In this document: piece by piece, positions 43,415 through 52,091 of the stretch | Layout of the letters: each line of letters starts with the position of its first letter | How positions within the stretch are numbered: position 1 is the stretch's first letter | From: CALAED01 sp036555725 | GTDB taxonomy: Bacteria > Actinomycetota > Actinomycetes > Streptosporangiales > Streptosporangiaceae | Assembly: GCA_036555725.1 (NCBI GenBank) | Contig: DATBKU010000012.1 | Span: forward strand, 4,158 to 68,157 | Length of the DNA stretch: 64,000 bases | Reading direction: 5' to 3' | The notes under the pieces: generated by a model | Database searches by the model: none | The model's input: only the letters and a program-made list of their open reading frames with translations | Told to the model about the DNA's origin: nothing | Made by a program: the position numbers and the translations under genes

Positions 43415-43789
43415 CTATCTGCTCAGGGCGGCGTCCAGCTCGGACAGCAGCCGGGCCTTGGGGCGGGCGCCCACGAGCGACAGCACGGGCTGACCATCGC
43501 GGAACAGCAGCAACGTCGGCAGCGACAACACCCCGTACGTCTGCGCGACACCCGGGTTCTCGTCGGAGTTGATCTTCCGTATGGCGAGCGAGCCGGCGCG
43601 TTCGGCGGCGATCTCGGCGAGCACCGGAGCGATCATGTGGCACGGCGGGCACCATTCGGCCCAGAAGTCCACCAGCACGGGCTGGTCATGGCCGAGGACC
43701 TCCTGCGCGAAGGTCTCGTCGGTCACGGTGGCCACCTGTCCGGGTGCGCCGGAAGCTCCGGAGACTCCGGAAACGCTCGGCAACGACAT
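43415..43789 (-). CDS. Thioredoxin with CPPC active site
   Basis: 124 residues. WAEWCPPCHM is at the active-site position (CPPC rather than the usual CGPC), and the cis-Pro is in LSLPTLLLF. An N-terminal low-complexity Ser/Gly stretch precedes TDETFAQEVL. Its ATG overlaps the MerR stop by one base (TGATG), with AAGGAG inside the MerR gene, so synthesis is coupled. The altered dipeptide should shift the redox potential, possibly towards an oxidant role (inference). Confidence 0.92.
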   Translation of the reverse strand: MSLPSVSGVSGASGAPGQVATVTDETFAQEVLGHDQPVLVDFWAEWCPPCHMIAPVLAEIAAERAGSLAIRKINSDENPGVAQTYGVLSLPTLLLFRDGQPVLSLVGARPKARLLSELDAALSR

Positions 43790-44187
43790 CACAACTCCTT
43801 AGTAGAACGATCCGGCAGACCGCACGGCTCGCATTGCCGCTCCAGCGCCTGGGTGAGCTTGTCCTGCAGGCTCTCCCGTACCGAGGTCAGCCGGGCCAGG
43901 CAGGCGTCCACCTCGGCGAGCTTGCGCTGGTAGACCTCGATCGAGTCGGCGCACGAGTCGCCGGTCTCGTGACCCGCGCGCAGACAGTCGACGAACGGCC
44001 GGGTGTCGTCGAGGCTGAGCCCGACCGCCTGCAGGGTCTGGATCTCGGTGACGAGCAGGAGGTCCCCCTCGTCGTACTCCCGATAGCCGTTCGCCGCGCG
44101 GCGCGCCTCCAGCAGCCCCTGTGACTCGTAGAAGCGCAGCGCCCGGGTAGTGGTTCCCGTACGCCTGGCGAGCTCACCGATCCGCAT
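43789..44187 (-). CDS. MerR-family regulator
   Basis: 132 residues from MRIGELARRTGTTTRALRFY, the standard MerR HTH, followed by a dimerisation coiled coil (YQRKLAEVDACLARLTSVRE) and a C-terminal Cys pair (QCEPCGLP), plus DSCADS further up. Redox or metal sensing through these Cys is plausible, and it is co-transcribed with the thioredoxin gene it should control. A TTGACG-TCAG-CGTCAA dyad sits upstream. Confidence 0.9.
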   Translation of the reverse strand: MRIGELARRTGTTTRALRFYESQGLLEARRAANGYREYDEGDLLLVTEIQTLQAVGLSLDDTRPFVDCLRAGHETGDSCADSIEVYQRKLAEVDACLARLTSVRESLQDKLTQALERQCEPCGLPDRSTKEL

Positions 44188-44204
44188 GTGATCGAGCGTA
44201 AACG

Positions 44205-44220
44205 TTGACGTCAGCGTCAA
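44205..44220. promoter_or_regulatory. MerR-type operator dyad
   Basis: TTGACG-TCAG-CGTCAA, a perfect 6-4-6 inverted repeat 17 nt upstream of the MerR start, in the 42-nt gap after the HxlR gene. Its TTGACG could be the -35 element. Confidence 0.5.
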
Positions 44221-44229
44221 GGCAAAGGC

Positions 44230-44745
44230 TCATTCGGCCACCGGCTGCAGCAGGCGGTGCGGGCGGTCGAGGGCCCGGCTCACGTGGTCGAGGCGGGCCG
44301 TGCCGGACCCGGGTGACATCTCCACGTCGCCCGCCGGGACCGCGACCTCGCAGACCGGGCAGACCGCCATCGCGCCGAGCTCGGTGCCGCAGGCGATGTG
44401 CCGGTAGATGCGGTCCGAATGGGCGTGCGGCAGGTGCCGCTTGGCCCACCGGCTCAGCGTGAAGACGACCGGCCACAGCTCCTGCCCCATCCCGGTGAGC
44501 ACGTACTCGTCGCGGGGCGGGGAGGGCTGATAGCGCCGCTTCTCCAGTACGCCGGCCTGCACCAGGTGCTGCAACCGCTCGGCGAGTACGGCACGGGGGA
44601 TGTCGAGGTGCGCCTGGAAGTCGCCGAAGCGCCGCACGCCGTACAGCGCGTCGCGGACGACCAGCAGCGTCCAGCGCTCGCCGATCAGCTCGAGCGCGCG
44701 GGCCAGGTTGCAGTCCTGGCCCTCGTAGTCCTTGCCCAGTGCCAT
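44230..44745 (-). CDS. HxlR-family regulator
   Basis: 171 residues. CNLARALELIGERWTLLVVR then RRFGDFQAHLDIPRAVLAER is the HxlR winged helix. The C-terminal part has HIACGTELGAMAVCPVC, a Cys cluster like a small zinc ribbon. It is divergent from the MFS gene, whose expression it probably represses through two repeated sites between them. Confidence 0.92.
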   Translation of the reverse strand: MALGKDYEGQDCNLARALELIGERWTLLVVRDALYGVRRFGDFQAHLDIPRAVLAERLQHLVQAGVLEKRRYQPSPPRDEYVLTGMGQELWPVVFTLSRWAKRHLPHAHSDRIYRHIACGTELGAMAVCPVCEVAVPAGDVEMSPGSGTARLDHVSRALDRPHRLLQPVAE

Positions 44746-44766
44746 GCCCCCAGCTTACCCACCATC

Positions 44767-44817
44767 AGTTCAATCACCGAACCAGCTCTGCTATGGTTTG
44801 AGTTCAATGAACGAACT
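44767..44817. promoter_or_regulatory. Two repeated HxlR-type half-site pairs
   Basis: AGTTCAATCACCGAAC (44767-44782) and AGTTCAATGAACGAAC (44801-44816) match at 14 of 16 bases; each contains GTTC-N7-GAAC. They start 34 bp apart in the 86-nt gap between the divergent HxlR and MFS genes. Confidence 0.6.
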
Positions 44818-44831
44818 ATGAAGGTGGGTCA

Positions 44832-46208
44832 ATGACTGTCGCCGAGGCGCCCGTGCAAGTTCCGGTCCGCCCGAAGACCGGAGCCGTCCTCGCCGTGACC
44901 GGCGTGGCACCCCTGCTCGTCCTGATGAACTACTCGACGCCGTTGATCATGGTTCCGCAGACCGCGGCCCACCTGGGTGCGGGAGCGTCCGGCCAGGTGT
45001 GGATCATGAGCAGCATCTCGCTCGGCCTGGCCGCCCTGCTGCTCGTCGCCGGCGGGCTCGCGGACGACTACGGCCGCCGGCGCGTCTTCGTGATCGGCGC
45101 GGCGCTGCTGGCCGCGTCCAGCCTCGTGGGTGCCGCGGCCCCCGATACCCTGGTCTTCGTGCTCGCCCGGATCGTGCAGGGCATGGCCAGCGCGGCGTTG
45201 CTCGTCACCAGCCTCGGCATCATGGGGCACACCTTTCCGACGGGGCATGGGCGGTTGCGGGCGACCGGCCTGTACGGGGCGATGATGGGCGCCGGGGTCG
45301 CGGTCGGGCCGTTGCTCGGTGGCGCGCTGGAACGCCCGGCGGGCTGGAACGCCGCGTACTGGATCTACGCGCTCGCCGCGGCGCTGCTCGCGCTGTCGGC
45401 GATGGCCTTCCTGCCGGAGTCGCGGGCCGAGCGGCCGCGCCGCCTGGACCTGGGCGGCGTGATCACGCTGGGGCTGGGCCTGGCGGCGCTGCTCGCGGCC
45501 ATCACGGAGGGGCGGGCCGGCTGGTTCCGCGGTCCGGTTGTCACGCTGTTCGGTATCGCCGCGATGCTGATCGGCGCCTTCGTGGCCATCGAGAACCGTA
45601 GGCGCCAGCCGCTGCTGGAGCCGGATCTGTTCCGGCGCCCGCTGTTCCTGCTCGCCACCGTCGGCGCCGTGATCCAGGGCCTGGCGGTCATCGGGCTGAT
45701 GAGCGACCTGTCGACCGTCCTCGAACGCCGGCAGGCGTTCACCCCGCTGACCGCCGCCGCCGCGATCGCCTACTGGTCGAGCGTCGCGTTCCTGGTCTCG
45801 CTGCAGGTCAAGAAGGTCCGGCTGCGCCCGGGACGGCTGCTCGCCGCGGGCTTCCTCAGTACGGCCGTCGGCGACCTGCTCCTGCTCGGAGTCACGGCGC
45901 GGTGGTCCTGGCCGCAGGCGGCCGCCGGACTGCTCATCGCCGGCGCCGGCTACGGCATCGCGAACGCGGCGCTGGCCAGGCTGGCGCTCGACAGCGTGCC
46001 CGCCGACCGGGGCAGCGTGGGGTCCGGCGCCAACAACACCGCCCGTTACATCGGCTCGGCCGTCGGCGTCCCGATCGTCGTCGCCGTCGTCACCGCCGCC
46101 GGCTTCGACACCGCGCTGTGGATCTGCGCCGGGCTGCTGGCCCTCGCCGCCGGGCTCCCCTTCCTGCTCCAGAAGTCGCGGCTCCAGGAGCCGGGGAACC
46201 CGGCATGA
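44832..46208 (+). CDS. MFS transporter (multidrug efflux type)
   Basis: 458 residues with about 14 hydrophobic segments, as in DHA2 drug/proton antiporters. Loop motif A is present as GGLADDYGRRRVFVIG after segment two, and motif C-like GLYGAMMGAGVAVGPLLGG in segment five. RBS AAGGTGGG. Likely induced on relief of the divergent HxlR repressor. The substrate is unknown. Confidence 0.93.
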   Translation: MTVAEAPVQVPVRPKTGAVLAVTGVAPLLVLMNYSTPLIMVPQTAAHLGAGASGQVWIMSSISLGLAALLLVAGGLADDYGRRRVFVIGAALLAASSLVGAAAPDTLVFVLARIVQGMASAALLVTSLGIMGHTFPTGHGRLRATGLYGAMMGAGVAVGPLLGGALERPAGWNAAYWIYALAAALLALSAMAFLPESRAERPRRLDLGGVITLGLGLAALLAAITEGRAGWFRGPVVTLFGIAAMLIGAFVAIENRRRQPLLEPDLFRRPLFLLATVGAVIQGLAVIGLMSDLSTVLERRQAFTPLTAAAAIAYWSSVAFLVSLQVKKVRLRPGRLLAAGFLSTAVGDLLLLGVTARWSWPQAAAGLLIAGAGYGIANAALARLALDSVPADRGSVGSGANNTARYIGSAVGVPIVVAVVTAAGFDTALWICAGLLALAAGLPFLLQKSRLQEPGNPA

Positions 46209-46307
46209 GAACGGGCCGCGCGCGAAATTGAGTAGGGGCTACTCATCCGCCGGCATGGACCCGCCGCCTAGGTTCCGAGGCAACCGACTGGAAGGACGGT
46301 GGGGGGA

Positions 46308-46697
46308 ATGAGCGCGGAGCTGGTCTGGCGGCTGAAGCACGTCTGGCCCAAGGACACACGCGACCTGACCGAGATCGACCTCAACGAGCTGAGCGACGAC
46401 GAGGCCCGGAAGATCGTCAACGAGGTCGAAGAAGCCAAGCGGGCGTTCGAGCGCTACGTCGCCGAGGAGGTGCTGCCGCGCATCCCGCGACGGCCGACCC
46501 GGCTGGGCGTGGTGGAGACGCTGCGGCTGTTCACATCCGAGTTCTCGATGAACACCGACTACCTGCTCATGCTCAGCGGGATCCTCGGCGGCAACGGCGG
46601 CGTGCTGGAGCTGATGAGGGTGCGCTACACCATCGCCGAGGCCGAGGAGCTGGGCCGCTACGGCGAGCTGGAGACGCACAAGGTCTCCGGGGCTTGA
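46308..46697 (+). CDS. Small hypothetical protein
   Basis: 129 residues, not recognised. It is charged and helical: VWPKDTRDLTEIDLNELSDD, KIVNEVEEAKRAFERYVAEE, then TLRLFTSEFSMNTDYLLMLS. No signal peptide or strong membrane segment. The ATG at 46308 follows a GGGGGG/GGAAGG purine tract; a GTG at 46299 is an alternative. Ends 6 nt before the convergent monooxygenase. Confidence 0.65.
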   Translation: MSAELVWRLKHVWPKDTRDLTEIDLNELSDDEARKIVNEVEEAKRAFERYVAEEVLPRIPRRPTRLGVVETLRLFTSEFSMNTDYLLMLSGILGGNGGVLELMRVRYTIAEAEELGRYGELETHKVSGA

Positions 46698-46703
46698 CCG
46701 CGC

Positions 46704-47894
46704 TCAGGCGGGCACGGAGGTCAGGCTGTCCGCGGCGTCGTGGCCGTAGATCCACCCGTTGTGCGCGAGCGGATCCTCGGCGGCGAACGCGGCGTCGCGG
46801 GCCTGCTGCTCCGGGCCGTCGGGCAGATGGTTGGTCCGCTCGCGGCCCCGGCTGAGCACCTGCAGCCGGGTCGCCCGTGGCCGCCGGATCCGTTCGTACC
46901 GCCGCAATGCGGCGAGGGGGGTGGACGGGTTCGCGGCCAGGCACCCGGCCAGCACGACCGCGTCCTCGATGGCCTGCGCGGCGCCCTGCGCGAAGAACGG
47001 GAACATGGGGTGCGCCGCGTCGCCCAGCAGCGTGATCGGCCCGTCCGTCCAGCGTGGCAGCGGGTCGCGGTCGAGCAGCGCCCAGCGGCCCGTCCGGTCC
47101 GCGGCGCCCAGCAGGTCGGTGAGCTGCGGCGCCCAGCCCGCGTACTCGGCCCGCAGGTCGTCCATGCTGCCCTCGGCGGTCCACGACTCGACCCGCCAGT
47201 CGCGCGCCGGCGCGAACGCCACCACGTTGACCAGCCGCCCGCCCGAGATCGGATAGTGCACGAGGTGGTGGCCGGGCCCGATCCACAGGGTCTGTACGGG
47301 ACGGAGCGCGAACCCGGGCGCCCGGTCGGCCGGCAGCAGGCAGCGGTACGCGCACAACCCGGAGAACCGTGGCGGCTCCGGCACTGCGACGGCCTCGCGC
47401 ACCGTGGAGTGCACCCCGTCGGCGCCGACCACGACGTCCGCCGTCGCGGTCGACCCGTCGGCGAACGTCAGCTCGACGCCGTCGGCCCCGCGGCGGACGG
47501 CGTCGCAGCGCGCGTCCAGGCGTAGGGCGGCCTCCGGCACCTCCGAGCGTACGACGTCCAGCAGGTCGGCCCGGTGCGCCACGTAACACTGCTCGCCGTA
47601 CCGCCGCGCGCACTCCTCGCCGAGCCGCTGGGAGAACAGCACCCGGCCGTCCGCCCAGCGGCGGAACTCCCACCCGGCCTCGAGCGGGATGGCCAGCCGC
47701 TCGAACCGCTCCAGCCGGCCGAGCCGCCGGATGAGCCGTACCGCGTTGGGCGAAACCACGACGCCGGCGCCCACCTCGGTCAGCTCGCGGGCCTGCTCGT
47801 AGACAGTGACGGGCAGGCCGGCCTGGTGCAGGAACGCGGCCGCCGCCAGGCCGCCGATGCCCCCGCCGACCACGGCGACACGTGGGTTGGTCAT
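46704..47894 (-). CDS. FAD-dependent monooxygenase (salicylate-hydroxylase type)
   Basis: 396 residues from an ATG overlapping the esterase stop (ATGA). FAD fold PRVAVVGGGIGGLAAAAFLH, DG motif VVVGADGVHSTVRE and GD motif TLLGDAAHPMFPFFAQGA are all intact. Single-component NAD(P)H-dependent hydroxylase of an aromatic or similar substrate. Coupled to a secreted carboxylesterase, which could release its substrate outside the cell (inference). Confidence 0.93.
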   Translation of the reverse strand: MTNPRVAVVGGGIGGLAAAAFLHQAGLPVTVYEQARELTEVGAGVVVSPNAVRLIRRLGRLERFERLAIPLEAGWEFRRWADGRVLFSQRLGEECARRYGEQCYVAHRADLLDVVRSEVPEAALRLDARCDAVRRGADGVELTFADGSTATADVVVGADGVHSTVREAVAVPEPPRFSGLCAYRCLLPADRAPGFALRPVQTLWIGPGHHLVHYPISGGRLVNVVAFAPARDWRVESWTAEGSMDDLRAEYAGWAPQLTDLLGAADRTGRWALLDRDPLPRWTDGPITLLGDAAHPMFPFFAQGAAQAIEDAVVLAGCLAANPSTPLAALRRYERIRRPRATRLQVLSRGRERTNHLPDGPEQQARDAAFAAEDPLAHNGWIYGHDAADSLTSVPA

Positions 47895-49495
47895 AGGGAC
47901 ATAGCGTCCCAGAAGTCGCACTGGTGCTCGGCGGCGAGGCGGGCATCGGAGATCAGCGTCGACCGGCCGCCGGCCCGCAGCGACAGGATCTGCCGGGTGT
48001 GGTCGTAGCGCGTCCACGGCGACGAGAAGGCGGCCGCGGGGCGTCCCGCGCGGACGAACGAGCCCCAGTACCGGACCATGTCCAGCGCCAGCCGCCGCTC
48101 GGCGGCGTTGAACGTCGGCGCGATCGGGGTGCCGTTGTCGAAGCCGGGCCACAGGTACGCCAGCTCGGCGGCGTGCCCGGCGCCCCAGACGTAGCCCGGG
48201 ATCGGGGTGAGCCCGGGACCGGTCCGGTGGTCGAACTCGTAGGCGTACGTCCGGGTGGAGCGGGCGAAGGCCTGTGTCAGCCGGCGGTTGGCGCAGCCGC
48301 CGATCTGGCCGACCAGCCCGGAGTCGGTGAAGATGGCGCCGACGAGGTACGCGGGGGTGAACTTGTCGGCCCCTTGTGAACCGGGGGCGGGCCACGGGTA
48401 GTGGGCGAGCACGGCGTCGGCGTTCGCGCCGAACGCCGACCGGACGAAGCCGACGTACTGGTCCTGTGTCTGCCCGATGAAGCCCTGCGCGAAGGTACGG
48501 CCCTCGTCCCGGTTGGCGCCGATCACGACGGGCACCTTGGCGAAGTCTCCGTTCCGTACCGCCGTGTCCGGGGCCGTCGGCAGGGTGGGCACGCCGTGCA
48601 CCATGGCGAACGAGCTCGCACCGGACGCCGCCTGCAGCAGGTCGGTCGTGCTCTTGCCGCGCAGGCACGCAGCGGCCGTCGCGGGGTCCGCGCAACCCGC
48701 CGCCGTGGCGATGGTCGTGCCGGTCGCCTCGCCCGCGCTCAGCGTCTGGGTGAGGCACGATCCGCTCTGCATGATCGCCCGGTTGAACAACCCGCGGGAG
48801 CCCGGCGCCGTCAGGTGCGCGCAGACCGACCAGCCGCCCGCGGACTCCCCGCCGATCGTCACCTGACGCGGGTCGCCGCCGAACGCGCCGATGTTGCGGT
48901 GCACCCAGCGCAGCGCCGCCTGCTGGTCCATGAAGCCGTAGTCGCCGGACTGGCCCGCCTCACGGGTGAGCGCCGGGTGCGCCAGGTAGCCGAAGACGCC
49001 CAGCCGGTAGTTGATCGTCACCACGACGATTCCGGTATTACGAACGATGAGGCCGGCGTCGTGCTGGTTGGAGCTGCCGTTGACCAGCCCGCCTCCGTGG
49101 ATCCAGAAGTAGACCGGCAGCCGCTTCCCCGGACGCGCGTTCGCCGGGCGCTGCACGTTGAGGTAGAGGCAGTCCTCGGTATCGGACTCCGGTCCGTTCG
49201 TGCTGGCCAGCGCCGCACAGCGGTTGCCGTACGAGACGGCGTCCCGCACCCCGTGCCAGGACGCTGCCGGACGCGGTGGCCGCCAGCGCAGGTCGCCTAC
49301 GGGCGGCGCGGCGTACGGGACGCCGAGGAAGCTGTCGACGCCGTCCGCCCGGGCGCCGCGGAGCGCTCCGGTGTCGACGCGAACGACGGGGGCGGATCTT
49401 CCGGACGCCTCCGCCGGGGCCACGATCACAAGCGGCAGCACGGCCGCCAGCGAACCGATGATGGACAGTGCGCGGATGGAACGGCGACGACGCAT
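47891..49495 (-). CDS. Secreted type-B carboxylesterase
   Basis: 534 residues. A signal peptide is evident (MRRRRSIRALSIIGSLAAVL followed by PLVIVAPAEASG, cleavage near residue 31). Alpha/beta-hydrolase of the carboxylesterase family: oxyanion HGGGLVNG, nucleophile in IGGESAGGWS, acid in RDEGRTF, catalytic His in WGAGHAAELAYLW. The ATG at 49495 has GGAAGAGG upstream; an in-frame ATG at 49528 would lengthen the N-terminus without benefit. Hydrolyses an ester outside the cell. Confidence 0.92.
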   Translation of the reverse strand: MRRRRSIRALSIIGSLAAVLPLVIVAPAEASGRSAPVVRVDTGALRGARADGVDSFLGVPYAAPPVGDLRWRPPRPAASWHGVRDAVSYGNRCAALASTNGPESDTEDCLYLNVQRPANARPGKRLPVYFWIHGGGLVNGSSNQHDAGLIVRNTGIVVVTINYRLGVFGYLAHPALTREAGQSGDYGFMDQQAALRWVHRNIGAFGGDPRQVTIGGESAGGWSVCAHLTAPGSRGLFNRAIMQSGSCLTQTLSAGEATGTTIATAAGCADPATAAACLRGKSTTDLLQAASGASSFAMVHGVPTLPTAPDTAVRNGDFAKVPVVIGANRDEGRTFAQGFIGQTQDQYVGFVRSAFGANADAVLAHYPWPAPGSQGADKFTPAYLVGAIFTDSGLVGQIGGCANRRLTQAFARSTRTYAYEFDHRTGPGLTPIPGYVWGAGHAAELAYLWPGFDNGTPIAPTFNAAERRLALDMVRYWGSFVRAGRPAAAFSSPWTRYDHTRQILSLRAGGRSTLISDARLAAEHQCDFWDAMSL

Positions 49496-49599
49496 GGCGT
49501 CCTCTTCCGGCTCGGTCGGCTCGGTCAAAGCCCCCGAATCACCCCGAAACTAGACTTATCGATCATCGCCGTCAATGAGTTCGGTGATGGACGGCCGCG

Positions 49600-50052
49600 T
49601 CAGCGCAGCATGGTCGCGCTCGTCGCGGCGAACCGCTCGACGGCGGCGCGGCGGTCCGCCTCGGTCAGCTCGCTGATCGACTTGTCGAGCTGCGGGTCGT
49701 ACCCCTCCAGGCCGGTCTCGCGTTCGACCACTTCCGCGAGCGCGAAGACGTGGGCCATCACGCGTTCGGCCTCCTCGCCCTGATGCCAGTACGGAACGGT
49801 CAGCCCGCATTCGTCCGGTGCCCCGGCCAACTGGATGCCGGTGACCTCGTCGTCGAGCTCGTAGTCGAACTCGGTGAGGTCGCCCAGGCGCTCGCGGGCC
49901 GCGGCGACGATCCGCCGCCACGCGGCGGTGAACTCCGCCGAGTAGGGCGGCTCGTCGGACTCCCCCAGCGGTTCGAGCTCCTCCAGCGCCTCGAGCGTCG
50001 CCTCCCATGACTGGCCGGGCTGACGCTTGAGGAAGTACACGTCGTAGCTCAT
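49600..50052 (-). CDS. Hypothetical protein
   Basis: 150 residues, not assigned to a family. MSYDVYFLKRQPGQSWEATL at the start, acidic overall, no membrane segment. Similar small proteins with an N-terminal SYDVYF occur widely in actinobacteria without known role. Starts 9 nt after the P450 gene, so it may be the last gene of that operon. Confidence 0.7.
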   Translation of the reverse strand: MSYDVYFLKRQPGQSWEATLEALEELEPLGESDEPPYSAEFTAAWRRIVAAARERLGDLTEFDYELDDEVTGIQLAGAPDECGLTVPYWHQGEEAERVMAHVFALAEVVERETGLEGYDPQLDKSISELTEADRRAAVERFAATSATMLR

Positions 50053-50061
50053 GGGGCGACG

Positions 50062-51426
50062 CTAGCCGAGACGCACCCGTTCCCGCCCGCCCGATGCCGA
50101 CTCCTCGAAGTACCGCCGGCACAGCCCCTGCCGCCGCGCGTCCCAGACCATGTACGTGCCCAGGACGAGCTGGACGACGCTGCGCCCGACGTCCTCGAAC
50201 CGGTCCCGGGCCTTGATGAAGGCAAGGGCCGCTGTTAGCCGCCGGGGCCGCCGATCCCGCCGTGCCAGCAGGCAGGGCCCGCGGCTCGGCAGCGAGCGGG
50301 TGTGCGCGGCCGACGTGTGCAGGGCGAACCGGCGCAGGATCTCACGGGTCGCGACCCGCATCGCGACGGGCGACAGATGCCACGCCGGGCAGGGCCGGTT
50401 GGCGGCCACGCCGAACGGGATGTGGTTGGCGTCCTTGGCCGACAGCGCCGCCCACCGGTCCGGGTCGAACCGGTCGGGGTCGGCGTAACCGGCGCGGTGG
50501 AACTCCGTGTAGTTGAAGCACAGCACAGAGCCGGCCGGCAGCGTGACGCCGTCGTCCACGGCGATCTCGGCCGAGGTGATCCGATGCGCGATGCCGAAGA
50601 GCGGATACATCCGCATCGTCTCGTCGATCACGTGGTCGAACAGATGCGCGTCGGAGGGGTCGGCCGCCAGCCGCGCCTGGATGCCCGGGTAACAGGCCAG
50701 CACCATGAGCAGGTGCGCCATCGCCTCCGACTGCTGCACCACGGCGGTGTTGAAGAAGGTGCCCTGCAGGTAGAGCGCGCGTTCCTCGATGCTCAGGCCC
50801 GCGGGCAGCGCGTGCGGTACGGCGTCGAGGTGCGCGATGAGGTAACGGGTCAGCCGGTGCCGCCGGTCCATGTGGCGCAGCCCGCAGCATTTGAGCGCCG
50901 TGACGACGTCGTCGGCGTTCGCCACGATGAGGTCGCGGGCCGCCGGCGGGCAGGGCGCGCCGAAGACGATCTCGTAGAAGAAGCCGGCCCAGATCGGCAT
51001 CATCAGGTCGCGCAGCCGTACCAGCCGTACGTCCTGGGCCGGCAGCCCGTCCGCGACGTACCGGGCGGCGAGCGCCTCGATGTCCCGCGCCGACCTGGCC
51101 AGGATGCGCCGGGTGGTGCGTGCCACCTCCTCGTACCGTTCCCCCGGCTCCAGGTGCTCCTGGTGCAACTCGGGCCCGGGGGCGAGCCAGTACCAGAACA
51201 GGTCCGACAGGACGGCGCCGCGGCTCCGGCCGTTCGCCGCCGGATGCGAGTAGACCTCCTTGAAGCGGGCGACGTCGACGAGGTCGCCCGGGATGGGGAT
51301 GCCCTCGTCGCCGTTGACGCGGGCGAAGATCCGTCCCCGCAGCGTCACGACCGCGTTGGGCAGCCAGCGCGGCAGGCTCGCCACCGCGAGCGCGCCCGCG
51401 ACGAGTACCAGCAGCCGGCGCGTCAA
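50062..51426 (-). CDS. Cytochrome P450 with N-terminal hydrophobic segment
   Basis: 454 residues from a TTG that overlaps the sulfotransferase stop (TTGA). An N-terminal hydrophobic stretch (RRLLVLVAGALAVASLP) is unusual for bacterial P450s. The K-helix ExxR is DETMRMYPLF; the haem loop is PFGVAANRPCPAWHLSP with the Cys ligand. The I-helix region (TFFNTAVVQQSEAMAHLLMV) lacks the usual AGxxT threonine, so oxygen activation may differ. Fourth gene of the redox operon. Confidence 0.88.
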   Translation of the reverse strand: MTRRLLVLVAGALAVASLPRWLPNAVVTLRGRIFARVNGDEGIPIPGDLVDVARFKEVYSHPAANGRSRGAVLSDLFWYWLAPGPELHQEHLEPGERYEEVARTTRRILARSARDIEALAARYVADGLPAQDVRLVRLRDLMMPIWAGFFYEIVFGAPCPPAARDLIVANADDVVTALKCCGLRHMDRRHRLTRYLIAHLDAVPHALPAGLSIEERALYLQGTFFNTAVVQQSEAMAHLLMVLACYPGIQARLAADPSDAHLFDHVIDETMRMYPLFGIAHRITSAEIAVDDGVTLPAGSVLCFNYTEFHRAGYADPDRFDPDRWAALSAKDANHIPFGVAANRPCPAWHLSPVAMRVATREILRRFALHTSAAHTRSLPSRGPCLLARRDRRPRRLTAALAFIKARDRFEDVGRSVVQLVLGTYMVWDARRQGLCRRYFEESASGGRERVRLG

Positions 51427-52091
51427 GGCGCCGCCCCGGACTCCGCCATGCGTGCCGCCACCCGGCCCCAGAAGCCGTCGGGGTCGTTGAGGTGCGGGTA
51501 CGGCTCGTCCGGCGGCGCCACGCCGAGGAACTCGCACAGCGGCCGCCAGCCGACGTCGGCCTCGCACACGAGCAGCCGCTCGGCCGGCACCTCCCGTTGT
51601 ACGGCGGCGTTGTGCTCCTCGAACACCGCGATGGCGTGGTCGCGATCCTCGAACCGCCCGCCGAAGAACGGGCCGTCCCAGATCAGCTGCCGGGTGAACG
51701 CCGTCATCGTGTCAAGCCCGGGCACGACCGCGCGGGCCCGTTCCGCACGGGGGTCGGACCGGCTGCCGAACATCGGGTAGATCGTCCGCGCGACGCTCTC
51801 GTACCAGCTGTCCGGGTCGCGCACGGTGAGGATCACCTTGGCGTCCGGGAACGTCGCGGCCAGCTCCCGCCAGAACGACGCGCCGGGCCAGTCCATCGTC
51901 GACTGGTAGCCGGCGAACAGCTGCGTCCAGTCGACCGGCTTTCCGTGCGCGGCGGCCAGCCACATCGGCAGCCGCTCGCGATGGTCGAGCACGTGCCGGC
52001 CGTGGAAGCAGGGGCCGAAGCCCAGTCGCTCCAGGGCGGCCTTGAGGGACAGCGTTCCGGTCCGCCCGATCCCGGCTCCGATGACCTTCAC
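51423..52091 (-). CDS. Sulfotransferase (Sulfotransfer_4 type)
   Basis: 222 residues from a GTG overlapping the previous stop (GTGA); GGAGGGG upstream. KVIGAGIGRTGTLSLKAALE is the 5'-phosphosulfate loop and KVILTVRDPDSWYESV the 3'-phosphate (PAPS) block. It transfers sulfate from PAPS to a hydroxyl or amine. In the operon it could act on a hydroxyl created by the P450 or flavin enzymes (inference). Confidence 0.9.
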   Translation of the reverse strand: MKVIGAGIGRTGTLSLKAALERLGFGPCFHGRHVLDHRERLPMWLAAAHGKPVDWTQLFAGYQSTMDWPGASFWRELAATFPDAKVILTVRDPDSWYESVARTIYPMFGSRSDPRAERARAVVPGLDTMTAFTRQLIWDGPFFGGRFEDRDHAIAVFEEHNAAVQREVPAERLLVCEADVGWRPLCEFLGVAPPDEPYPHLNDPDGFWGRVAARMAESGAAP

